Assembly: GCA_951813295.1 (NCBI GenBank)
Contig: CATOTI010000001.1
Span: 744,001-808,000 of the forward strand
Direction of reading: 5' to 3'
Length of the DNA: 64,000 nucleotides
From: an uncultured Pseudomonadales bacterium
GTDB taxonomy: Bacteria; Pseudomonadota; Gammaproteobacteria; Pseudomonadales; Azotimanducaceae
The notes below the pieces were generated by a model that did no database searches, was not told the DNA's origin, and saw only the letters and a program-made list of their open reading frames with translations. Made by a program: the position numbers and the translations under genes. This document shows positions 36,352-44,237 of the stretch, in pieces; position 1 is the first letter of the stretch; each line of letters opens with the position of its first letter.

Positions 36352-37428
36352 TCAACGCAACCGCTCGGTGCGCAGGTAGCTCTTCTGGCGTTTGTATGTC
36401 GCCTTGCGGTAGAGCGGAAACTCATCGAAAAAGAGCCTGATCTTCACCCATCGCCCATGCAGGCCCTCGGGTTCGAAGATCAGAAAAAGAACGAGGATCA
36501 GCCCGAAAATGCCGGGCTCGAGTCCCGGGATCTGGCTGACCACCGGCGGCAAGATATCACGCGCAAAGGCGATCAGTTGCGGCAGAAACCCAACGAAGAC
36601 CGCGCCGTAGACGATGCCATGAATCGAGCCGAGGCCGCCGACGACGACCAGCAGCAACAACTGGATCGACGTCTGGATCGAAAACGCGTCGGGCGCGAGA
36701 TAACCCGCCTTGTGGGCCATGAGACATCCGGCGAGGCCTGTAAACGCCGCCGACAGGCCGAACGCGAGCGTCTTCGTCCGGGCGACGTTGATTCCCATAC
36801 TTTGTGCGGAGACTTCCGAATCGCGGACCGCGATGAACGAGCGCCCCGTGGGACCCCGTAGAAGGTTCATGAGCGCGAGGAGCGCCAGCACCAGGATCAC
36901 GAGGCAGAGGAAGTAGAACGTCGTGCCGTCGAGCAGATCGATCCCGAAAAGTGTCGGATCGGGCACACGCATGCCACGGAATCCGCCCGTCATCGACTCC
37001 CAGTGTTCGATGACGTGCGCAACGATCCGCTCGAACGCAAGCGTCGCGATCGCGAGGTAGATACCGGTCATCCGGAGCGCAGGAATCCCGACGAGTGCGC
37101 CGATGAGTCCCGTGAAGGCCGTCGCGATCGGCGCGGAGATCAGAAACGGCACCCCGTAGCCGAGCAGAATCGAGTGCATATATGCACCGAGCGCGAGAAA
37201 CGCGGCGTGGCCGAGGCTCACCTGACCGGTGTAGCCGACCAGCAGCATGAGTCCAACGCCGGCAATCGCCCAGATGTAGACGAGCGCCAATTCGCCGAGA
37301 TAGAACGCGTCGAGGAAAAACGGCGCCGCCACCAACCCAAGCGCCAACACCGCGTACCAGAAGCGCTGGCCATTGTGCTGAAAGAGGTCGACGTCCTGCG
37401 CGTAGCGGGTTTTGAGAACGAATCTCAT
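36352..37428 (-). CDS. LivM-type ABC transporter permease
   Basis: 358-residue integral membrane protein with about 9-10 hydrophobic segments. Family blocks: GYTGQVSLGHAAFLALGAY, IALAFERI-like (IATLAFERIVAHVIEH), and the EAA-type coupling loop near RDSEVSAQSMGINVARTKTL. The C-terminal FEPEGLHGRW is diagnostic of LivM, but a basic extension (KATYKRQKSYLRTERLR) follows. It overlaps livH by four bases (ATGA). Confidence 0.93.
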   Translation of the reverse strand: MRFVLKTRYAQDVDLFQHNGQRFWYAVLALGLVAAPFFLDAFYLGELALVYIWAIAGVGLMLLVGYTGQVSLGHAAFLALGAYMHSILLGYGVPFLISAPIATAFTGLIGALVGIPALRMTGIYLAIATLAFERIVAHVIEHWESMTGGFRGMRVPDPTLFGIDLLDGTTFYFLCLVILVLALLALMNLLRGPTGRSFIAVRDSEVSAQSMGINVARTKTLAFGLSAAFTGLAGCLMAHKAGYLAPDAFSIQTSIQLLLLVVVGGLGSIHGIVYGAVFVGFLPQLIAFARDILPPVVSQIPGLEPGIFGLILVLFLIFEPEGLHGRWVKIRLFFDEFPLYRKATYKRQKSYLRTERLR

Positions 37429-38294
37429 ACTTTTTTCTGCTGCAACGTCGCGAAGATGCCTTCCGGGCGCAGGAAGAGCATGGCGAGCAGGATGACGAAC
37501 GCACTCACATCAGCCGAACCCGGCGGCAGGAAATAGCCCACCATCTGTTCGGCAATGCCGATGATCAACCCGCCAACGATGGCACCCGGCAAGCTGCCGA
37601 AACCACCCACGATGGCGGCGGCAAACGCTTTGATGCCGACGAAGCCCATGAGCGGTTCGATGAGCGAAACGGGTGCGACGAGTACGCCCGCCGCGGCCGC
37701 GATCGCGGCGGAAAGCCCCCAGACGAGAGAGAAAACACGTTTGACCGGAATCCCGACGTAGAAGGCGGCGAGCTGGTTCTGCGATGCCGCCTGCATCGCG
37801 ATCCCCAGGTTCGTGTAGCGGAAGAAGAGGAAGAGCAATCCGCAGAGAACGGCGGTACCACCGATGATCGCAAGATTCTCGATGCCGATAATGACGCCCC
37901 CGAGTTCGAGGGTCTGACCGGCGTAGGGAGTGTCGATCGAGCGCGGTTCGTTTCCCCACACCGCGCCCGCGACCGCCCTGAAGAGGAAACCGAGGCCGAT
38001 CGTCAACATCAACACGGCGAACGGCGGTTCGCCGATCATGGGTCGCAACAACGTGCGTTCGAGCGTCATGCCGAGGAGCATCATTGCGCCGAACGTCACC
38101 GCGACACCGACGACAAACGGCATCCCCATGATGTTGATCACGGTGAACGCCACGTAGGCGCCGAACATCATGATGTCGCCCTGCGCGAAGTTGACCATTT
38201 CGGTCGCCTTGTAGATCAAGACGAACCCGAGCGCGATCAATCCGTAAACGCAGCCTTGCGACACCCCGCTGATGAGGAGTTGTGCAACCTCCAT
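37425..38294 (-). CDS. LivH-type ABC transporter permease
   Basis: 289-residue permease. SGVSQGCVYGLIALGFVLIY at the start, KATEMVNFAQGDIMMFGAYV and the C-terminal PGSADVSAFVILLAMLFLRP and EGIFA are LivH hallmarks. The coupling loop LGIAMQAASQNQLAAFYVGI is present. It lies seven bases downstream of the crotonase gene and overlaps livM by four bases, so the whole set is one operon read on the minus strand. Confidence 0.93.
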   Translation of the reverse strand: MEVAQLLISGVSQGCVYGLIALGFVLIYKATEMVNFAQGDIMMFGAYVAFTVINIMGMPFVVGVAVTFGAMMLLGMTLERTLLRPMIGEPPFAVLMLTIGLGFLFRAVAGAVWGNEPRSIDTPYAGQTLELGGVIIGIENLAIIGGTAVLCGLLFLFFRYTNLGIAMQAASQNQLAAFYVGIPVKRVFSLVWGLSAAIAAAAGVLVAPVSLIEPLMGFVGIKAFAAAIVGGFGSLPGAIVGGLIIGIAEQMVGYFLPPGSADVSAFVILLAMLFLRPEGIFATLQQKKV

Positions 38295-38301
38295 CGGGGA
38301 A

Positions 38302-39210
38302 TTAGTCCTCGATCAGACGACCGTCTTCGTCGCGTATTTCAGGGCCGTTGACACGCACCCGGCCGTCACCGAACGGTTCGTCGCGGCTTCGCAGCGCGCC
38401 GTTCAAACCCATCTCCGCAACCCGTTTGCCAAAGCCGAGCGCAGCTTTGGAGTTGTGGCCGCGTACGTCGTTCTCGACGGCCATCCGCTGCAAGGTGCGC
38501 GCGCCCATGAGCTCGAGCCCCATGTTGATGATGCGCTTGTTGGCCGACAGGAGATCGGGGTCGATCCTCGCCAGGCGATCAGCGAGCTGTTCGACTTCGA
38601 ACTCGAGATGTTCTTTCGGGACGGCCTTCAGAACGAGACCAATCTGCTGTGCTTCCTTACCCGTGATCATGTCGCCGGTCAGCATCAGTCGCTTGGCCCA
38701 CTGCGGACCGACGTTGTAGAGCCACATGTTGTTCGGCAACGCGCCGAGATCACGTGCCGGCGGGAATCCGAAAAGTGCGTCTTCGGCGCAGACGATCATG
38801 TCGGTCAAGAGCGCGACATCTGTGCCGCCCGCGAGACAATAACCATGAACCTGCGAGATCACGGGCTTGTGCATGTCGAAGAGTGCCATGCGATAGCGCT
38901 GAGAACGCTCCATCTGCCACGCATCGTCGTCGACGCTGCGCCCGCCGCGATAGCTGTTGGAATCGTCCTGCGCGCGCGAAACCGGAATGTTGCCGTCGGC
39001 GCCGGTGAGGTCATAGCCTGCCGAGAACGCCCGCCCTTCGCCGCGAAGAATGACGCAATGCACGTCGTTGTTGTTGTCCGCCTCCCAGAGGGCTTCGTTC
39101 AATTCACTTTGCAGCTTGAGCGACAAAGCGTTGAGCTTTTCGGGTCGGTTCAGCGTGATACGCGCACGCCCTCGATCGACCTCGTAGATGATGCTTTCAA
39201 ATTCCGACAT
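38302..39210 (-). CDS. Crotonase-fold enoyl-CoA hydratase/isomerase family protein
   Basis: 302 residues from the ATG at 39210, supported by GGGGAGGGGT directly upstream (a longer frame to 39372 is not protein-like). RPEKLNALSLKLQSEL and GEGRAFSAGYDLTG (oxyanion hole) are typical. At the usual catalytic glutamates, the segment reads GGTDVALLTD (Glu to Asp) and FGFPPARDLGALP (Glu not present), so canonical hydratase chemistry is doubtful. It is the first gene of the Liv-type operon, seven bases before livH. It may act as a CoA hydrolase, isomerase or unusual lyase. Confidence 0.85.
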   Translation of the reverse strand: MSEFESIIYEVDRGRARITLNRPEKLNALSLKLQSELNEALWEADNNNDVHCVILRGEGRAFSAGYDLTGADGNIPVSRAQDDSNSYRGGRSVDDDAWQMERSQRYRMALFDMHKPVISQVHGYCLAGGTDVALLTDMIVCAEDALFGFPPARDLGALPNNMWLYNVGPQWAKRLMLTGDMITGKEAQQIGLVLKAVPKEHLEFEVEQLADRLARIDPDLLSANKRIINMGLELMGARTLQRMAVENDVRGHNSKAALGFGKRVAEMGLNGALRSRDEPFGDGRVRVNGPEIRDEDGRLIED

Positions 39211-39390
39211 ACCCCTCCCCTCATCGCCTTTCGGCTTGTTGGCGGCTAACTGCTGACGACCACCGATTGCGTGCAGAGATTCGCCGATCCGTGATCGCGC
39301 CCGCGCCGAGTGTTCGCCGCGCGCGGCTTCGAAGGGGCGGTAGACTACCACCTCAGCCAGGCCAAACCGCACGGAAAACGAGGGAAGATC

Positions 39391-40074
39391 TTGACCGATC
39401 GATTGCAGAACAAACGCGTCTTATTGACGCAGGCAGACGACTTCATGGGGCCCATCACGCGGGAGGTTTTCGCAGAGGAAGGCGCCGATGTGATCGCCGA
39501 CACCCGCGACCTCACCAACCGCGAAGCATGCGTTCAACTCATCGAAGATAGCGGCCGAGTCGATGTGCTCGTCGCGAATCTCGCTTCACCTAATTTCAGC
39601 GGCATCAACGTCGGTGATTTGACCGACGATGAATGGAAGACGCCGTTCGACATGATGGTCCATCCGCTGCACTGGCTCTGCCAGGCGGTTTTGCCCCAGA
39701 TGGTCGAGCGCGAACAGGGCAAGATCGTGGTCTATGGCAGCGCGACGGCGCTCAGGGGACTCAAGACCGTTGCTGCTTACTCGGCCGCGCGCGCGGCACA
39801 GGTCGGTTACGTGCAGGCCATCGGTGTCGAAGTCGCACCGGCAAACGTGCAGATCAATCTGATCGCGCAAAACTACGTCGAAAACCCGGACTACTACCCG
39901 CCTGAGCTGATGGAGAACGAAAACTTCGTTCGCTCGCTTAAGCGTCAGGTACCGGCCGGACGCTTAGGCACGGCCCGCGAAGACGCGATGTTCGCCCTCT
40001 TCCTCTCGACCGACGAATGCAACTTCTTTGCCGGCCAGGCGTTCCCGTTCGCCGGCGGATGGGTGCAGCGTTAG
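39391..40074 (+). CDS. Candidate halohydrin dehalogenase (SDR-fold)
   Basis: 227 residues from TTG 39391, which has AGGGA seven bases upstream. Halohydrin dehalogenases convert vicinal haloalcohols to epoxides and use an SDR fold without NAD(P). Their two signatures are exact here: T-x4-F-x-G at Thr13-Phe18-Gly20 (TQADDFMG, replacing the Gly-rich cofactor loop) and S-x12-Y-x3-R at Ser117-Tyr130-Arg134 (YSAAR). Later parts also match the family in order: NYVENPDYYPPE, then AGRLGT, then FFAGQAFPFAGGW. The pattern is closest, as I recall, to HheC-like sequences. It is divergent from the crotonase gene. Only a general SDR fold with unusual residues is a fallback call. Confidence 0.75.
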   Translation: MTDRLQNKRVLLTQADDFMGPITREVFAEEGADVIADTRDLTNREACVQLIEDSGRVDVLVANLASPNFSGINVGDLTDDEWKTPFDMMVHPLHWLCQAVLPQMVEREQGKIVVYGSATALRGLKTVAAYSAARAAQVGYVQAIGVEVAPANVQINLIAQNYVENPDYYPPELMENENFVRSLKRQVPAGRLGTAREDAMFALFLSTDECNFFAGQAFPFAGGWVQR

Positions 40075-41288
40075 GCCGCCGACGCAACTCGCCGACGAAT
40101 GGTACGCGCGAACACGGCCAGCCCGAGCAGTGTGAGGACACCGGCGAAGAAAAACGCGGCACCGGGAAAGTAGACCGGCGCGACCGGTGAAGAGTAGTAG
40201 GCGAAGAGCTGGGGCATCACCGGAGGCGACAGGACATACGTCAAGCTCGTCACGCTGCCGATCGCACCCTGCAGCTCACCTTGCGAGTCGGCCGGAATCT
40301 GCGCGGACATGATGCTGTTGACCGCCGGACCGATGAGCCCCGAGCCCGCGCCCACCACGATCCAGACATACATCATCCATCCGAAAACCGAGAACGCGTA
40401 GCCGAAGAAGCTGATCGCGCTCACCAGTAGTCCGAAGATCGCCACACGCTCCGCGCCGAAACGCGGAATCACGGGCCGGATGACGACCCCCTGGACGAAC
40501 ATCATGCAGATGCCGACCGCACCGAGCGAAAAACCGACGTCGCGCGGCGTCCAGTCGTATCGCTCCATCACATAGAACGACCAGATCGACGGTAGCGAAT
40601 CGTGCGCCAGGTTGTAGAGGAACATGGCAGCGAGCAGCGCGACGACGAGCGGGAATTTGCTGAGTTCGCGAAGTGCCCCGAGCGGGTTGGCACGTCCAAT
40701 CTCGAAGGTACGTCGCTTCGACTTGTCCAGCGATTCGGGCAGGACGAAGAAGCCGAAGACCACGTTCAGCATTCCGATCGCGGCCGTCGCGAAGAACGGT
40801 ACCCGCGGTCCGAGATCGCCGAGGAATCCCCCGATGACCGGCCCCAGGATGAATCCGGCGCCGAACGCCGCCCCCATCAAACCAAAGTTCTGCGCGCGCT
40901 CTTCCGGCGGGAAGAGATCGGCGATGTATGCGTTGGCGATGCCGAAGCTCGTCGCGGTCATCCCGGCGATGATGCGCCCGACGAACAGCCAGGCGATGGT
41001 CGGCGCGAAACCCATGATGAGGTAGTCGAGCGCAAAGACCGAGAGAGAAACGAGCAGCACCGGCCGGCGGCCGAAGCGATCGGACAGATTGCCGACGATT
41101 GGCGCCGTGAAAAACTGCATGAACGCATAAACGAACGCCAGGTAACCCCCGATCTTCGCCGCCTCGTGCAGTTCGCCGCCCGTGATATCGACGATCAGAC
41201 TCGGCATCACCGGCAGGATGATGCCGAACCCGATCGAGTTCAGGAGCACGGTGATGAAGATGAAGATCAGTGCACGATTGGCGGACAT
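40071..41288 (-). CDS. MFS efflux transporter, TetA-like
   Basis: 405-residue, 12-helix drug:H+ antiporter-type protein. SIGFGIILPVMPSLIVDI in helix 1 and motif A GNLSDRFGRRPVLLVSLS between helices 2 and 3 match the TetA group, as do IADLFPPEERAQNFGLMGAA and GFILGPVIGGFLGDLG (motif C). It overlaps the stop of the halohydrin-dehalogenase candidate by four bases at their 3' ends. Substrate unknown; the context allows export of haloalcohols or other compounds, but that is inference only. Confidence 0.85.
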   Translation of the reverse strand: MSANRALIFIFITVLLNSIGFGIILPVMPSLIVDITGGELHEAAKIGGYLAFVYAFMQFFTAPIVGNLSDRFGRRPVLLVSLSVFALDYLIMGFAPTIAWLFVGRIIAGMTATSFGIANAYIADLFPPEERAQNFGLMGAAFGAGFILGPVIGGFLGDLGPRVPFFATAAIGMLNVVFGFFVLPESLDKSKRRTFEIGRANPLGALRELSKFPLVVALLAAMFLYNLAHDSLPSIWSFYVMERYDWTPRDVGFSLGAVGICMMFVQGVVIRPVIPRFGAERVAIFGLLVSAISFFGYAFSVFGWMMYVWIVVGAGSGLIGPAVNSIMSAQIPADSQGELQGAIGSVTSLTYVLSPPVMPQLFAYYSSPVAPVYFPGAAFFFAGVLTLLGLAVFARTIRRRVASAA

Positions 41289-41398
41289 GGGGTTTCCAGA
41301 CGATCGCGCGATCCTATCGCCGGAATTCCGCGCTGGATAGGAGCACTCGTCGACGCTCGTGGCAGAATCGTGCGACTCCCCAAAAGCAGACGATCGAC

Positions 41399-42537
41399 AT
41401 GTCCGAAGTGAACCCGTTTTCCCTCGCGATCAACGACGACGACCTGGCCGACCTCAAGACCCGGCTGTCGTTGACCCGCTTGCCCGAAGCCGAGCCGGTC
41501 GACGACTGGACCCAGGGCATTCCCTTGAGCTACGTGCGCGAACTCGTCGACTACTGGGAGAACGAGTATGACGGTCGACGGATCGAAGCGTTCCTCAATC
41601 GCTATCCGCAGTTCACGACAGAGATCGACGGCGTCACCGTGCATTTCCTGCACGTACGTTCCTCGATCGAATCCGCGCGGCCCTTGGTGATCACGCACGG
41701 CTGGCCGGGCTCGGTGATCGAATTCTCGAAAGTGATCGAGAAGCTGACCGATCCGCTCGCGCACGGCGGCAACGAGCAGGATGCCTTCCACCTGGTCCTG
41801 CCGACGATCCCGGGGTACGGCTTTTCGGGCAAACCGACGGAGACCGGCTGGGGTGTCGAGCGAGTCGCACGGGCTTGGTCGACGTTGATGCTGCGACTAG
41901 GCTACGAACGCTACCTCGCGCAGGGTGGTGATTGGGGTGCCGCTATCACCGCCTCGATCGGCGTGCAGGACCCGGAGCACTGCATGGGCCTGCATACCAA
42001 CATGCCGATCGTGGCGCCGAGCGGTGATCTCCTCGAGAACCTGACCGAGCAGGAACTGGATGCGCTCAAGGCGCAGCAGTTCTACCAGGACTGGGACTCG
42101 GGTATTCGAAACAACAGAGCACCCGTCCGCAGACACTCGGCTATTCACTCGTCGACTCGCCCGCGGGCCAGGCGGCCTGGATCGTCGAGAAGTTCTACCA
42201 ATGGACGGACTGTGACGGACATCCGGAAAACGTCCTGACCAGGGACGAACTGCTCGACAACGTGATGATGTACTGGCTGACCGCGTCGGGTGCTTCGTCG
42301 GCGCGGCTCTACTGGGAAAGCTTCGGCGGCGCCCGCTCGATGGACGCCATCACCGTCCCTTCAGGCTGCAGCATGTTCCCGAAGGAGATCTTCAAGGCTT
42401 CCAAACGTTGGGTCGAGTCGCGCTTTACGGATCTGCGCTACTACAACGTGCTCGATAAGGGCGGCCATTTCGCCGCTTTCGAGCGGCCCGACGTCTTTGT
42501 CGACGAACTGCGCAAGGCGTTCGCCACGATGCGGTGA
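41399..42537 (+). pseudogene. Epoxide hydrolase with a one-base frameshift
   Basis: Alpha/beta-hydrolase epoxide hydrolase of the microsomal/juvenile-hormone type. The first frame from ATG 41399 (MSEVNPFSLAINDDDLADLK) has the N-terminal EHN domain, the oxyanion motif HGWPGS (100-105) and the nucleophile Asp178 in GGDWGAA. After FYQDWDSG at about 42100 the match jumps frame: GYSKQQSTRPQTLGYSLVDS, ending with the catalytic His in DKGGHFAAFERPDV and the stop at 42537. One base is missing in GACTCGGGTATTCG. Restoring it gives 379 residues, the normal family length. Whether this is real decay or a base-call error cannot be told from sequence. Confidence 0.85.
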
Positions 42538-42556
42538 CGGTCGGGTGAAAGGCGAG

Positions 42557-42961
42557 ATGAGCGATCGGATATCGGTCGATTCGATCGATCGTTACCGGGT
42601 AGCACGCCTCGCGACGACATCCGACGGGATCCCGCACGTCGTACCCGTGGTTTTCGTCGTTCGGACGGGGTTGATCTGGATTCCGATCGACGGCAAACCC
42701 AAATCGACGACCCGGCTGAAGCGAGTTCGAAACATCGAGTCGAATTCCAGGATCTCGCTGCTCGTCGACGTCTACGACGAGGATTGGCAAGCGCTCCAGT
42801 GGAGTCGCGTCGACGGCAACGCGTTCATCGTCGACACGCCATCTGACGTCGCCCGATTGCTCGTGCAGAAATACCCGCAATACGAAACAGTCGAGATCGG
42901 TACGACGGCAATCCGGATCGAACCGGTTCGGACGTCGTCGTGGGCGATGAACGGACGTTAG
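42557..42961 (+). CDS. PPOX-class (F420-type) split-barrel protein
   Basis: 134 residues from ATG 42557 (MSDRISVDSIDRYRVARLAT). RVARLATTSDGIPHVVPVVF and KPKSTTRLKRVRNIESNSRI, then SLLVDVYDEDWQALQWSRVD resemble the Rv0121-like branch of the pyridoxamine-phosphate-oxidase fold, annotated as probable F420-dependent. The residues seen do not settle whether FMN, F420 or heme is bound. It starts 20 bases after the epoxide hydrolase stop and ends by overlapping the convergent MFS gene by four bases. Confidence 0.8.
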   Translation: MSDRISVDSIDRYRVARLATTSDGIPHVVPVVFVVRTGLIWIPIDGKPKSTTRLKRVRNIESNSRISLLVDVYDEDWQALQWSRVDGNAFIVDTPSDVARLLVQKYPQYETVEIGTTAIRIEPVRTSSWAMNGR

Positions 42962-44115
42962 GCGGCGTCCGGGCGCCGCGGCGGTCGTACGAAAAGAATC
43001 AGCACCGCGGCGATCAGGTTTGCCGACGCGACGATCGCGAGGCTCTCGTCATAGCGCCCGATCGTGTCGTGCACATACGCGACCGCAAGCGGTGCGCCGG
43101 CACCGAGAATGAGGGAGAAGGGCATCGCGGCACTGCGGACGGCGCCGAGGTAACGGCGTCCGAAAAATCCCGCCCAGATCACCTCCTGAATAGGAATCAT
43201 GCCGCCCCAACCGACGCCGAGCATGAAGTAGGCGAAGTACATGAGTGGCACCGAGCCCGAATTCGTCGCGTACACGATCATGAGGAGTGCGCCGCCGGTG
43301 ACGGCGCTGCCGAGCGCACCGAGCGGTCGGGCGGCAACACGATCGATGAAGAACCCCCAGATCGGCTTGGTGAGTGCGGCGGGAACGGAGATCACCAGAA
43401 TCATCTGCGCGCCGAAGGTCGCCGAGAAGCCGCTGTCCACGACATAGGGCACCCCGTGAAGCAGCACCACGCCGATATTGATCGTGAAAAGTCCGAACGC
43501 GACGATCAAGGCATAGAACGCACCCGTTCTGACCGCCTGGGCGCGGGTCATCGAGTTCGCGAAGTCCGCGGTTGCGAGCGCCGTCTTGCCGGACGCGACG
43601 TCCTCGTCCGTGCGCCCGTCCGGGTGCAGTCCGTAGTCCTCGGGCATGCGGCGCATCAGGAGCGCAACGGGCAAGCCCGTGACCAGGGCCGAAATCGAAA
43701 GTACCTCCCAGGCCGAACGCCAGCCGTAGGTCTCGGCGACCCAGCCGACCACCGGCGTCACCACGACACCGGCCGCTGAAACGCCCATGGCAGCCATCGC
43801 CACGGCAAAGCCTCGACGTTCGACGAACCACTTCGAAAGCGTCACGTTGACGACAAGGTTGCCCATCATGGCGGCACCCATGGTCAACAGAACGCCGTTG
43901 ATCACGATCCATTCAAAGAGCGTCGTGACACGCGAAGACCACCAGAGCGCCGCCGATGCCACGATGACGCCCACCACCATGAAGCGGCGCCCGCCGTAGC
44001 GGTCGACATAGGTACCGATAACGAATCCGAGGAGCGCCATGACGGCGAAGCCGAGCGACCTCGGGATCGTGTATTCGGCCCGCGTCCATCCAAGCTCCTC
44101 GACCATCGGCAACAT
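42958..44115 (-). CDS. MFS transporter, monocarboxylate-like, start codon unclear
   Basis: 385 residues from the first canonical start, ATG 44115. The reading frame continues upstream to a stop at 44227-44229, and the added residues (IYYGYWLVAAAFIAQLVSVG, TNYSAGPL) are a convincing first membrane helix, which an MFS protein needs. No ATG, GTG, TTG or CTG lies in that stretch, only ATC/ATA. GTYVDRYGGRRFMVVG (motif A) and WFVERRGFAVAMAAMGVSAA match OFA/MCT-type carriers. Either a rare ATC start is used, an initiation codon was lost, or there is a sequence error. It follows the DUF5916 gene on the same strand. Confidence 0.8.
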   Translation of the reverse strand: MLPMVEELGWTRAEYTIPRSLGFAVMALLGFVIGTYVDRYGGRRFMVVGVIVASAALWWSSRVTTLFEWIVINGVLLTMGAAMMGNLVVNVTLSKWFVERRGFAVAMAAMGVSAAGVVVTPVVGWVAETYGWRSAWEVLSISALVTGLPVALLMRRMPEDYGLHPDGRTDEDVASGKTALATADFANSMTRAQAVRTGAFYALIVAFGLFTINIGVVLLHGVPYVVDSGFSATFGAQMILVISVPAALTKPIWGFFIDRVAARPLGALGSAVTGGALLMIVYATNSGSVPLMYFAYFMLGVGWGGMIPIQEVIWAGFFGRRYLGAVRSAAMPFSLILGAGAPLAVAYVHDTIGRYDESLAIVASANLIAAVLILFVRPPRRPDAA

Positions 44116-44237
44116 GAGCGGGCCGGCGGAGTAGTTGGTGACGCCGACCGAAACGAGTTGCGCTATGAAGGCGGCCGCAACGAGCCAGTAGCCGTAGTAG
44201 ATGGGGCGTGATTCAGGGATCGATCGTCAGCCTGGGC

